A stretch of DNA of 64,000 nt. Origin: Eumeta japonica. Taxonomy: Eukaryota; Arthropoda; Insecta; Lepidoptera; Psychidae. The position numbers and the translations under genes were made by a program. This document shows positions 35,901 to 50,900 of the stretch, in pieces. The notes beneath the pieces are model-generated. The model was not told the DNA's origin. It made no database searches and saw only the letters and a list, made by a program, of their open reading frames with translations. Every line of letters begins with the position of its first letter. Position 1 is the stretch's first letter. The stretch is taken from NCBI GenBank assembly GCA_005406025.1, contig BGZK01000702.1, positions 124,001-188,000 on the forward strand, given 5' to 3'.

Positions 35901-38900
35901 TTATTTATGGGTTTTACAGTTGATAGAAGTGGTTTATACATATCCTTGAAATATGGACTTCTCCACAGTAATTTTTGGCAATATTAGTCAAGGCCTAAGG
36001 ATATTTTTGAATAAATGAACACATATATCTAAGAAAAATCTTTAATATATATATTTGGGCACAAGTTCATGGTCTATAGGCAGAAAGCCAAGTATCCTAC
36101 CATTGAGTTGCCATTTAATTATTTAATTTTTTTTTTGTTTTATATGTATATTTAGCTTAATAATTCATGGAATGCGAGTGGACCAGCAATTGTGCAACAA
36201 TGGCTATTGACATTATTAGCTCAGCCACCAGAAACTGGACCCAATGTTGTAGTCATGATGTCGGCACTTTGTAAGCACTTCAAAAAAATTAATAATGAAC
36301 AAATGTGTTTGCAGTATAAGGTAATCTATATAATAATTTTATAATTAAATATTGTTATATGTACATAAATGTGTACTTTTTATTATAACAATTTTATAAA
36401 TGTTTTTTTGTACCTTTTTGCCTTTAAATGTAAATCTGAAAAGTTATTTAGAATGTTATCGAAAATATAAAATGTTAACAGATTTTATATCTTTAATATA
36501 AATCATAACAAAAAATATTTATTCTTTCAGACCAAAATGTTGGAAGCTTTTACAAAAAGTCTGATTAGTGTTAAAAGTAGGCCAAATCCTAATTACATAA
36601 AAGCTTGTAAAGAATTGCTGTCTGTGCTTACTAAAGATGATGTAAAGGAACATTTGCTACCAGCTCTGCACAAAGCAGTACTACGTAGTCCAGAGACTAT
36701 TATTGAGGCTGTTGGTGAAGTGTTAGCAAATCTAGCAATCAATTTGGATGATATTGCATTGGATATCGGGAAAAGTCTAATTGGTATGGTTTTCATTGAT
36801 TGTATAAACTTTTTTTAAACTGTATTAAATGATATGTATCAGAAAATAAATAAAAGTATATAATCTAAATAAAATAGTGTAACTAGTACATAGATCCATT
36901 CTCATTAAATTCATAATTATTTGAACACAAAACAGTTTGTTATCAGGTGTTTATCTGTAATGAATGTTAATGTAAGATATAGAGATTTTGAAACAATATT
37001 GATAAGATGTGTTTATATGAATTGGAATCTATCTAAATGTATCATGCTTTAAATTTGTAAACACAGGGAAAAAAATAATGTTTGAGATTATCCAAGTACA
37101 TTTTGACCATTTATAAAATAATCTAGTATATGACTTTTTAGAACCACTTTTACGATACTCAGTCGCATATATGATAACAATGGTATTTGTTACAAATATA
37201 AACCATTACAGAATGTTCTCATATCAGGAAATCTTCACTCTTCGGAGGAGAGTGTGCGAGCGTCAGCCTGCGCGGCATTGGTACGTCTGGGAGCACGATG
37301 CGGCGCTGGCGCGGCGCGCGATCTGCTCGCGCATATATTCCGAGAGTATCATGGTGCAGGCGGTAAACTCACGGCCGCTGACCACAAACAAGCTGTGCTC
37401 ACTGTGAGTACTCATATCTCTTATTTCTTATCTTTGTAAGGTGAATGTCCAAAATTTTACTTCCTACAAATGCAATATAAATGCATATTGCCTAATTATC
37501 ATATGCACAATAAAATAATATACTACAGATACGTTAAATTGAATACTTAATTTATCTGTTGTATACTATTTGCCATTAGGTATTTATTCACTCAATGAAA
37601 ATTAATAACAGGTTTATTTATTTACCGATGACTGAAACCAAAAAGGAACAAAAATATGCAAATGCATGTTTTAAGTTATTTTTTTATTGTTAAGATTGAT
37701 AATTTTGATGACATTTGAATTTGTTATTGCTGATGCTATTGTAATAAATTTTATTATGTCTATACATTATTATTACATTATTTCAAATTTATTAACATCA
37801 TAAGCAATTATGTAATTGTGTATTGCATTTTTGAGGTGTTAACATGTATTTTATTCAGAACATTAAAAAACTACACTAGTGTATAGAATGCGTAAGAAGA
37901 TATTTTTTTATTTATGAAGATTTAATGTTTATTGCATAATAATTATTGTTAATGCAGGGTGCTGGAGAATTAAGCCTAATCAGAGTGCCGGCCACAGAAT
38001 ATGCAAAATTATGTGATGAAGCCATAACACATTTTTCTAAAGTTTTGGATAGTGAGACACATGAAAAAACCTTGTGTCATTCACTTGATATGCTTGCACT
38101 TTGGATCAGCCATCTGGATGGATCTACGCCAGCTCCAGTTGTTGAATTGTTTAAGGTAAAGATAAGGAAATAATAATAAATATGTTCCTTCTTGAGAGTA
38201 CACCAAATAATGTCATAACAAATTTATGACTGAAACGAAGATGTCTCTAGAATAGTTTTTGATATAGGGAAAACTTAACAGAATTCAAGCTCACCACAAC
38301 ACAGGCCTGTATCATACACCATAAAAAATCCTACCGACATTGTTTTACATAGTAGACGCTTGCCTGCAACATGCATTAACATGCAGCATGCAACCCACCG
38401 CTGACCCTCGAATCTGCCTCTCCACTACGAATCTCTATCCAAATGATTGAATATTGATTCCAGAGGATTGACAGATATCGAACACCTAAGCAAGTGTTAT
38501 TTATTATTATAATTATCTAATTCCGCCAACTATTAAATTGTTTAGTTCTACGTACGTTTCATGCCAACAAGGCACATCCTCAGGAAATTGCCGACAGTCA
38601 CATCACATAACATTGCTGCATGTTAATGCATGTTGCAGGCAAGCGTCTACTATGGATTTCCGCGAATTAACACCTCATACAATACAATTGTTTTACATTT
38701 TGGAGACACTTTTTGACATATCAAAATTTTAAATACAGTGTAAACTCAATGTAACATCACTCAATTTAACCACAAACTCCCTAAAGCATCGAAATCACTT
38801 GGCTTTAGTTGGTTTACCTTGCCTTCCATATAATGATGCACTCTATATAGCATTACACCCACTCTCAATAACGACAACGATTAGGTAGTAAAAAGTACCT

Positions 38901-41900
38901 TTTAAGTTGCCAAAATTAGTAAAAACTGTACAGCTGTGAACATTCTTTTGTCACTTTATTATCCTGGCCCATAATAAACTCCACTCGGCAGCATCATACT
39001 GAACTTTCTAAAAAATTTGTTCTTTTGTTTACAAATTGGGATTACTTGCACGTGTAGATTGTTGTTAATCATGATTAATAAGTAAAAGTCTTGGATTATC
39101 TATATGTTATCATATTCTTAGTTGCTCACAAACTGTAAATATGGCTAGTAAAAGAAAATCACTGTGTATTGACAAAAAAGTTTTACTGATACATGCGATA
39201 GAAATGGAAGTGAAGATAAGTGATGTTGGCAAATGCTTTGGATTTTCTTTTTCTGATTTTCCTTCACTCCATTTAATGACAACTCTCTATAACGCCATAA
39301 AATGCACAGTCCCTTCAATGTCATTATATAGAGTTTATACTGCATTTCCAAATTGAGAGACATTCAAATTATGCTGTCACCTTAAAAAAAAGTTAAAATG
39401 GCTTCAAAATTCTTGGTGTACTCATTAAGACATTACTGTCATCTGAATCATAATCTTCAATTTTTTAATCAGAAAGTGTGATCACATGGAATGCTATTCT
39501 ATAACTCAGCTGCGTTACTGAAAACCTACTTACTTTTGACTACATTCACATAGCTGATCAATAGTTGTTATAACCTTGCATAAAATATTCCAGTTTTTTG
39601 TTTATTCTATTACATATATTGGGATAATGAATTAATACTGGCTGATGAACTTAACCACTTTACCCCTCGCTTGTTTGCCCATGCTATTTCACATCTGTTG
39701 TATTTTACTAGTTGGCCTAGTAGAAACCTTCTTCTAACTTTTTTATTAGGTACAGTGCCTAAATGTATACATCTGCATTTTTACCTACTTACAAATAAAA
39801 TTAATTCCTTCATCTTTTACATCAATTATCCTGTTATTAACCTCGATCTTTGCTTCAATTTCAATTTCGATCCCAGTATTGTCCCTGATTCCAAACTCGG
39901 GTCATGCCATCGAGTCTGATCTTTTTTTATAATTGAGAATGGGACTCTCCATTTTAATACAGGTCCCTTTTCTATTCTGATTTCAATATGTGAAAAAATT
40001 CTTAAAATCAATCTTAACTAAGCCGATTCTAGTATAGGCGAAGCCACATATTTCTACTAACTTTAGTTAAAATATCCAACCTCGCTCCCATGGAATAAAC
40101 TTCTCGCACTCCTTCCAATTATTGTGTTTTGAATTTTATTTATTGGTTTCCTTTTTCAAACACTTGTATCTTCTGATATTATATTCTGAAATGAAATTTC
40201 CATCATCCGATAAGATGCCCATCTTCAGAATGCAAGTTAATGCTGCTAAATGTCATCAAATTGGTCAGTAATTTAGTCATAGGAATATAACAAATATACA
40301 GACATCAGATACACTTTCTATTTTTTTGTACTTTTGCCTGTGGCTCCGCTTTCTTAAGCAGATTTATATTAGTGGTAGCTATCACATTGCGGCTCCCGCG
40401 ATAGCTCTCGCACCGTCTGTAATACGCCTCCGGTCACACCCTCGCTCCTGATTTGTTCCAGTCTCGCTTTGTTCTTAAATAAAGTAAACACCACCAGTTC
40501 TTAATAATTGTTTACAAAACACCAAAATCCCAACAATTAATAAGAGAAAAATGTCAGCAAAATCGGTCAAATTATAATGCTTTTTTAATAATTTCCATTG
40601 AACTCTTCCCTATGGAATCATAAAAATGATATAGGCTACATCTTTTTCATTGGATTAAGCTATTTTCTTGTGAAATTTTATTGAAATCATTCAAATTATA
40701 AGCATACTTATTAATCTCACAGAACACAAACATGCAACCATAAGCCACTCGTGAAACATTCTGTGTTAATAAGAAAGGCAAATTTCAAAGAAATTAGTCA
40801 AACTATAAGGGTTCTTAGTAATTCTCATGGAACTCTAAGTTATCTAACTTATATATTTCACTCATTGACTTCCAGCTATTTTCATACAATTCGGGTAAAG
40901 TATAATTCTCACAGAACTTTTACTAAATGTGTTGCATGTTCTTCCATTGGCTTTCAACTATCTTCATATTAAAATTTATTGAACTCAGTCAAACTGTAAG
41001 GCTCTTTAGTAATTTGTGGGAACTCTAAAAAAGAATTAAACCCTTGATAGTCTTATTGTAGATAGTTCGGTTCATAGTTTCGCCCATATGGACATAAAAT
41101 GAATTGCTTCATCTCTTATATCGACTGATGAAATTGTGCCCATCATGTTTCTGATCCTGCTCCTCAATTTCATCTCACTCTATATCCTGATTTTGGGTTT
41201 TTTTTATTGATCTAAGTCCACCTTTGATTTAATTCTGACAAATTATCTCATTTTCATGAGTTTTTCAATTATCAGGCAAAAATGAAATATTTCTATGATA
41301 AAAGTACTGTAAATATAGCCCTGTAAGCTCCTCTACTTTCCAACGAAAGCCGCATCGTGTTAGAAGTCAGCTATTTCAAAGATACTCTGGACAGAGTGAC
41401 AGACAAATAGAAAAAGGTTATTTTCTTTTATACTAACCTTGCTCTGACAATTATGAGCACAACAACGAAAGAATCAGCTAAATCGGTCAAGCCATTTTTG
41501 ATTTTTAGCGAGACTAATGAACAGCAATTGATTTCTATGTATATAGATATGCAATTTTCTACTACACACATCGGGATTGTAAAACGGAGTTTCTTCAGTA
41601 GCGTGTCCCAACATATACGCATGAGTGTAGCATGGGTAGAGGGGGGGTTACTGCATTCCATACATGCACATGCTTTTGAACTTCCAAATTGAGAGAACTT
41701 TTTTTTAAACTCTCCTTTGCCTGCCTCTTAACTAAATTCTGGCTACATCTTTGCATATGCAGCATTGGAATCTTCAAGAAAAGTGCTTCTTTAGAATGAT
41801 GATAATGTATTGTCAACTCACCTGGTGTTCCAGATATTCATGGACATCAGTGGTCACTTTTTGTAACATGATCCACATATTTGTTTTGGTACTTCTACTA

Positions 41901-44900
41901 TAAAAAATATTATTCTAGACAATCCTATAGCAAGTTCAGAGATATATTGACAATTCATTACTTTACCTCAGGATACTTCTTGAACATTTTTGGATTGCAC
42001 TTAATGTTATGTCTTTATTGTTATAAATAAAAAAAAATGTATATAAGTATTATTTTATTTCCTTTGTGGCATTTGTTTTTTGACTTCGATGCCATATTTT
42101 ATATATGTATATACTTGAATAAGTCTGTGTTCACAATCCATTTGATGATAATACTTAAACTAATTTTTTTCCATCAGAAAAATTTGAATTTAAAGACCAC
42201 AACACCAGCTGTAAGAACAGCTTACATGCAATTTATCAATAAAGCACTACAACAGACACGACCAACCGAAGGACAGGTTGAGGCTTTAAAACCAATATTC
42301 ATCAAATCAGTAGAGAAAGCCATACAACAACCTTTGCAGGTATGTTATTCTTGTGTATTGTATCTTGTTTTATTAGTTTTCTGGTTTTTGCCCACTGAAA
42401 ATTTATTAAGAAAGAATGGAATTAGATGAAATGTGGCTTAGATTTTAAGTTATACCTTCAAACTAACAAAATGAAACCTTTCTAAATAGTCCATCTTAAT
42501 TAGTTTTCCACAATATCTATAATCTAAATACACTCCTGTTATAGTTTTGTGATAGTATAATTTAATTTTTATTCATCATATCATTAATATTAAATATTTT
42601 TTTATAGTTAATCAATAGTTCCAATCTCATTATAAACATGTAAAAAAAACCTTTGTGTATCAAAATTCAGGTATAGTATTATTGAGATGTTATATAAAAT
42701 TTCCACTTCAAACTTTTGTTCATGATCATTTCTTTTGTGAAATAAAAATAATGAAAAGCAAAACATGGTCAATATTTGCAAATTTATTTGGAAAAATTAT
42801 TTTATCGGTCTTTACTTTTACTTCAAATTAAATTATAATCCAGTTCATTTTTAGGGTTCCATAACCTAAGGGGCCAGCGGAACCCTATTACTGAGACCCT
42901 GCTGTCTGTCCATCACAGGGCTCTAAGTCTTGAGCCATGATAGCTTGACACTTGAAATTTTCACCTATTATGTATTACTGTGGCCGCTATAACAATACAT
43001 ATTGAAAATAAAATAAAGTTAAAAATTAAAAGGGGTTGTTATACAAGTAACATGTTTTTTTCAGCGTTTTTAACTTGATCTTTATAATGGCTTTATCTAG
43101 ATACTTAAAATTTTCACCGATTATATATTACTGTGACGGCTATAACAACAAATACTAAAAATAAAATATAGTTCTAAATTAAAGGGGGTCGTCATACAAG
43201 AAACATGGTTTTTACTAAACAATTTTTAAAACATCGTAAGAAGGTATGGAACCCTTCATGTACTAGTTCGACTCACATTTGACCTGTTTTTCTTTCTCTA
43301 CAGCAACCTGTGGTGAATGAAGCTATTTGTGCTATTTATGCTCTGGTTTTACTGTGCGGATCGTCGTTAGGAGGCGTCACGTGGTCTGCACTTGTACATA
43401 GAGAGAAGCACGTGCTTCTCCAAGACCGTGCACTTTCAGGTGCTACAGATGATGGTAAGCAGTTTAATAAAATATTTTTATCATCCAGTGACATTCAGGT
43501 ATCTATACTATACACAATCCATACAATTATATTATCAATAAAACTATTGAGTTTTGTTCAATTGTATGCTAAAATTCCTCATTGCCATAAATTATACCAA
43601 GAGCAGGGATAATTTGAGAATTATTGATATTATTGGGACCTTGAATAAGTTCTCGCTGTTTCTTCAAAAATGGCAGTAGCAGTACCCCCTTCGTGGAATT
43701 TCAAATGGTAACACATGCAAGGTGTATCTAACTTTAAATTTCAGCATATGGTAGTTCACTTTAGTGAAAACAAAGTAATTATTTCTTACTTTTGAAAATG
43801 TCTACTTTTGTGCCAAATAAAGTATATTTGCAAGGAATTTTATTGCACTACTTTATTCAAAAGAAATCTGTATCTGAAGCACATAGAATTCTTGCTGAGA
43901 CTTATGGTGACAATGCTTTGTTGGATATGACATGCAGAGACTGGTTTCGATGCTTAAAAAATAATGATTTGAGGACAAATAATGTTCTGACGCACTGAAA
44001 AAATTTGAACATGAAAAATTGGAGAAATATCTTGATCATAACTGATGTCGGACACTAACAGAACTTGGAAAAACAATAGCTTCTTCTCTGTATTTGGTGG
44101 GATCAGCAGGGTGTAATTTATTATGAGCTGCTCAAAACGAATGAGACTATCATGGGGGATCGCTTATCGACTTCAATTGATGCGTTTAAGTCGATTCTTA
44201 AAAGAAAAATGGTTGCTATACAAGCAGAGACATGACAAAGGGATTTTGTTACATGACAATGCTCGGTCTCATGTTGTAAAACCAGTGAAAACCTACCTGG
44301 AAACGCTTTAATGGGGAAGTTCTACCCCACCCACTGTATGCACCTGACAGCCACTTCTGATTTTCAACTATTCCGTTCGATGGCACATGGCCTAGCTGAC
44401 CAGCACTTTCATTCTTATAAAGAAGCTAAAAAATGAATCGTTTCTTGGATAGCCTCAAAAGACATGTCATTTTTCCAACGTGGAATTCATATACTGCTAG
44501 AAAGTTGAGAGAAAGTTGTCGCTAGTGATGGGAAATACTTTGAATGAAATGTTTTTGTTCCTTATAATTTAAATAAAGCTTTTATTTTGTAAAAGAAACA
44601 GCGAGAACTTATTCATGGTCCTGATAAAATAACTTAAAATTTCATTTTGGTTATCAATTATCAATCTGAATTGAGATCATGTTTAGAGACTTAAAGTAGG
44701 GTTTTGCATCTAATTAAGAAATATTAATGTATTCTTTATACATTACAACTACTTTATGCTGGAATTAAAGTTTCAACATTGAAACATACACTGTACATAA
44801 TACACAAACAACACTGCAATTTTTGCATGCTTCATAACGCATCTCGTTTGAGGTAGTGCTCTACTTTCAACATGTTTAAGTCAAGCAATTTCTGACTTAA

Positions 44901-47900
44901 AATACCTCTATTTTATTCATATTGCACTTATATAGTATAATATAAATACACATATATCAAGAAATAATACTCATATTTGAAATTTTTAAATACCATTTAT
45001 GCTATTTAGAATAAAAAAAAAACGGATCGAAAATAAATTCTGTCGATGTTTGGATGTCTGTAGTGCATATGTGGCATGATCAAGCCTTAAACTTATGTAT
45101 CAAGACAATTTTAGTTTTTTTTTATAATTAACATATGCTTATAGAAAAATACATTCTGATAACTTGATTTTCTAGGTTTCTAATAGAAGTATTGGAAATA
45201 ATTTGTTCATGCCTTGGTATCAGAAAAAAAATAACAAAAATGCATTAAAAAGAACACATTTTGACATTTTGTCCTTTGTTTTTTACTATTGTACTGGGAA
45301 AACTAAGTCACTAGGATCATATTTTTATACATTTTTTTACAAAACCTACATTTATCTGAATAACTTATGACAACATCATAACACTTTAATTCTACTCAAA
45401 GTACTATGAAATGCTTTCAAGGAAGTGCTTCTTTTGTTTCGCCCGATTTGCAAGTGGCTGGTCAGCCAGCAGCTATAAATTTAACAGGCTCACAATGAGA
45501 CTACACATTTCAAAATTAAATAACTGTTGTTCGTTTAGTTACTTTGTGATCAAGCCAACGCGTCTTACGTGCAGAAGCTTGTTGCAATTCATTGCATTGC
45601 AATGAATGCAATTCACATTTGTTTTAAAATGGATGTACAATCGCTCTACACCAATTCAGATATTGCTGATATTCATTTCGTGTATGAATTTTGCAACAGT
45701 AACGCTAAAGCTATTGCTCGCGAATATTATAGAAGATATCCATTCAAGCAGAAGAACACCAAATTATTGTTTTGTTCATGAATTTATGTTGTAAAATCTG
45801 TAAGTACGGTATTCGCACGCTACCCATTGAGCCGCATACTAGCACTTCGCATTGAAGAACTTGTGCTTGCAGAGATTTATCGAGATCCTATAACAAATAG
45901 CTGATGGTCTAGGATTACAAAAGACAACTGAGTAAAAAATTAAAAGGAAAAGAAGGTATGCATCCTTCTCGTGTTTGCTATGTGCAAGAAATAAGAAGGA
46001 AATTCTACACCACATGTATTTTCTTCATGAATACTTCAAAAATTGAGAGAGAAACTGAACTTTTTAAGGAGAATTTTGTGGGCAGACAAAGCACAATTTA
46101 ATAGAACGGAAATAACAAATAATGGCAATCTACATACATAAGCAGAAGTAAACCCGCATAATGTTCGGTTTTTGGCGTTTCAAAGGAAGTTTAATATCAA
46201 CGTTTGGGCCAGAATAATTGACAATTTTTTGATTGAACCTATAATATTACATGAAACTTTATGGACAAAGATTTTAAATTTTTTTACAAACTACATTGTT
46301 GGACAAAGTCAATGATGTTTTTCTGTTCTAGTATGGGCATATTTAGACCAAAATTATAACTGTATATGGCGGCGTGGTACAGTGTCTTGGCTAGGCAGGT
46401 CACTGGACTTCACACCTTTGGATTTTTTTTTCTCTTGGGGACTAAAACAAAAAATTTTCGCTATTGTAATAAACAGGCGGGAAGAATTAATCGAAAGGAC
46501 TTTGAAAGTTGCAAATTAAATTTGAGCCTCTCCAAAAATAATTCGACGTGGAATAGCATCTGTGGCCACTCTTGTAACCGTTTATCTACAGACTCACGGT
46601 GGCCATTTTAAAAATCTGTTTAATTAGTCAAAATCTAAGTTGTAAAATGTTAATTAAAATAATGTAACTAAACTTATTGTTTATACTCCCTGGAGTTAAC
46701 AAAAAAAAAGTAACATTAATAATAGCAACTGTTGCAAAGTGAATCAGTAATTTTTGTCAGCATGAAAAAAAGAGCGGCTGTGGTGAAGGGGTACTTTCAT
46801 TGTTGTTTTTCAATACATTGACATAGAGCTAAAGTGTTTGTTCCCACATATTGTTTAGATAAATGTAGGCTTTCTAATAAAATAATAATAATATGATCTT
46901 AGTGACTTAGTTTTCTCTGAATATAAAATGTTTTTAATTTTTTTTCTATTACCAAGGTATAAAAGAATAATTTCCTTTATTTTTATTAGAAAGCTACGAA
47001 ATGAAACTATGAAAATGTATTTATTCTTAAAGCATTGGTTTATTATTAAAAAACTTATTCAATGTACGAATTTCCTTAAACAAAAATGCGGAAGCTGAAA
47101 AAAATCGGTGATCTTATTTGTCGCATTTTTATCGATAAAATTGATTCCATTTTCTACGGTTAAAGTTTGATCTACTCAAAGTAGGAACAATGTATGGTAC
47201 AAATACCTAGAACACGGCTTTTTTTGAAAAGACTCAGTATTTAGTGATTTTTTTCACTTCTCATAATATTAAACATTTGAAGTAGTACTTTAGTCCCAAC
47301 ATATTAAAATTAATCAGTTTTTGATTATGAATTTTTAACTTTCCATTATGAAAAATTGGAAAAGTTACTGATTTCATCCTGATTTTCAGAAATCGTATTT
47401 CCACCAGATCTCCACGTTTTAGAGTTGTATGAATCTATATCGACCATTTTCCAAGGGATGTGTATGTGTGTGCGTGTGTGTATGCATATGCATATGCATA
47501 CACCCATGCGTGTGTGTATATAAACGTCTTGTAACTTTTGAATGGATTAACAGATCGAAACGCAGTTTACGCCATTCAAAAGGAGTCCACTCAACTTAGA
47601 CTTACTGAAACTTCAAACTAGTTTCGCCTGGTAGATTTTGAGGAGTCTCAAAAATAATTAAAAACCTAAATATTTCTACCTGTAAATTTTAAAAATATTC
47701 AATCGTTCACCTTAAAAAAACAACATCGATCGTTACTAAGTTCATCAAAATCGGTTTATTTGTTCTTGAAATATTCTTGGGAAAAAAATTTTTTTAGAAC
47801 ATTTTTCACACCTATCCTACCGATAAATTCTAAAATATAATCAGTTGTCTTCTTTAAAAAAACAGCGTCGATCGTTGCAAATTGTATCAAAATCGGTGGG

Positions 47901-50900
47901 ACTATTCTAAAAATACATTCAATGAGAAATTTGAAAAAAAGGTGTTTTCAAAAGTTTCACCAGTCACTATTTTTCTTTTTAAAAAACTGCATGGGATGCC
48001 ATAAAGCAGATCAAAATCAAACAATGTGTTCCAAAGATATGGTAGTTGAAAAAAATATTATTCCATAATGATTTACCAATTATAGAAGCTTAAAACATAA
48101 TGAAAGTATATTTTTGAGCTCGGAGATCTTGAAAGAGCAATAAAATTGATCTTTTGAGCACGAGGAGCTCACTAATTTACTGCTCCTTCATTTTAAACAC
48201 TGAACTAGAAAATAGTAAAACGTTTTATATGTATCATAATGGAAAGCTTCAGGGACGGCCTGTAAGGTCAACCGTCTTGCAGATTTCTTTATTAGCTTTA
48301 GGATCATTGCGAGAAGTTTCTCATTATCATTAGCTCTATCCATGTGATTAGTTTATAAAAATTAAGTCAATAATAGAATTTTTTATCAAAAATTAATTTG
48401 ACTTTTCAACAAATCCAATAAACTTGTTCAATTCCGCATGTATAATATAGGTAGAACTGTTAGCAAGCTGTATGCCATTGAACATTTTAAAAATCATCAC
48501 TGAACAACATCAATTTTTTTCTTTTGTGGCTGTATTTTCATTGGGTTGGTTCTGTATTTAATTTTACAGAACAACAAAAATATTAATTTATATGTAAGAT
48601 TTCCTATTACAAATTCATAAATAAATTAACAATTAGGTTATATGTACTGTATATATACACTGATAACGACAGACATCGGACATGATCCCTTATTGTTGCT
48701 CTCGTAGATATATTTTTATAAATTTGATAAACACTTGATGTTTATGTAGTAAAGAATTAGGGTGACAGACTTTCCTAATCCCTTTTCATCTTTTTTTTTT
48801 ACACACATACAAATTTGAGTCTTATATTATTTCTATATATATATATTTACTTTTTTATTTTATATTTGATTCATATATAAATAAAAAAATCAATATTATT
48901 ATTTCAAATAGCATTCTATCGTCAAGATGTAGTTTATTGAATAGTACAATAATTTTTGAAAATTCTAAGTAACAAAATTTGCATCACAAAAGTAACTTAC
49001 ATCTCATATTATTAGTCAATAGATTTGCACTTAGAGGTTATATATTGATAAGTAAATCAGGGTGCTACTTCCTATAGTCATAACGGCAGTGAAAACACTA
49101 ACATTCAATTTTTCGTATAAATTATTTATTTGATTTGTTGCACAGTATTGCTATAACATTTACTCCTTTATAGTCCTAATACAGGTGGTGTTGTTATGCA
49201 GAACAGTTCTGGAGAATTATAACAGCGTAGCAGATGATAAACAGTCTCCAATATATAGAGCACTAGTTACAACACTATTGGCACAATCCAAACAAGTCAG
49301 AGTGGCCGCTATTGAAAATGTTAAAAAACTAGTTTCAGATTCAACTAGAGCTTATATATCAAAAAATATAGTTTTTATGTTAAATGAGATGTTGGCGGAG
49401 GGTAAAATCTTTAATAAAGAAAAATCATCCTCACCTGACGAGAAGGGATCTGATGTTACAGGGAAAATGATACTGGATGCAGTTACTGCATTATGTAGTT
49501 CTAGAGGTAAGTACAATCCATTCTAATATACTTAGTATAATCAGGTGTAGTTAGAACAGTTGATTAGGTATCCAAAAATTGATGTTATTAAAAAATTAAA
49601 ATATCTTCCAATACCTTCCCAAAGAGATTAAAGGTTTTTAATAGGTTGAAATATTATATTCATTTTCTTATGTCTCAATTTTGCCTATAATTTCTTGTAT
49701 AGTAACTGGTATTGTAAATGGCTTACTGCAAATTATCATATACAAAGTAACACTTAATTACAACAGTTAAAACATTAACTGTCAGTTGTAAAAATCTTCA
49801 ATAGATGCATTAAACATAGATTACAGTTCTGAATCATTTAAAGACAGTGATATATTATGGATTTTAATATATATATATGTGTATATTTGTCAATTTTTAT
49901 GACTAATAGAGGAAAAATTCATGATACATGGAAATCTAACTTAATATGTTTTTTTTTAGATTATCCCATAGATGACAGTCAAACTCTGGCTATAGATATT
50001 TTAAAGTGTTGTCACCATCCACTAGCTATGTCAGTTAACAAACATATATGGGTAAAAATAGTGAAATATTTACACCTCGAGCCTAAGAAATTGGTGGGTC
50101 TTTATGCCAATAACCTCAAAAACAGCTACATATGTGATTTCACATTAGATGAGGTAACTGTATTGAATTTTCACTCAATTTAGTTATTTCATAATTGTTC
50201 TGTAATTTATATAAATTCAGTAAAATTGCATAATTTTTTAAATAGTGAAATAATTAACAAAAATATTTATTAACCGTTTGTTGTATATTTTGGTAATAAA
50301 TAAGTTTTGAATAATTTCAACATTTTTCAGACTACATCTAATGTGGTGTCGACTTTGGTGTCAGTGAATCCTGAAGTGATAGTCCCCAGTTTGGTGTCAT
50401 CTGTGTTAGATAAATTGCGTGAGGAGGAGTTGCTGCGAGTGACTCGTGATGAATATTTTACATATCTTACTCCAGAAGGAGAGCTGTACGATAAGAGTAT
50501 CATTCCAGGGTAACTAAGTCAAAATATTTACACTAGGATGACATGTTATTAGTTGCATTAATTTTGTGGGTGTCTTGATACCTTGATGTAAAAGCATGAA
50601 ATGAAGACATTAAATCAAAATTATTTTTTGTGTGGAAATAATAATTTTTTGTTTCTATTTAAAATATTTTTACTATTTTAAGTTTTGTTATGTAATAATA
50701 ATATGATGTTCCAAGTATTTTGATCAAACGAAAAGAAAACATCTAGAACAACAAAAGACGTTTATTCATAAACACAGAGTTACAATAAATCGCTACGTAA
50801 CCATTTGATTGCTTGTAGTTGATCGTACTTGATTTATGAAGACTGGTCGCAAAAATAAAACTCGTCAGCGCCCAAACTTTAATATATGTACTAGCGTCTC

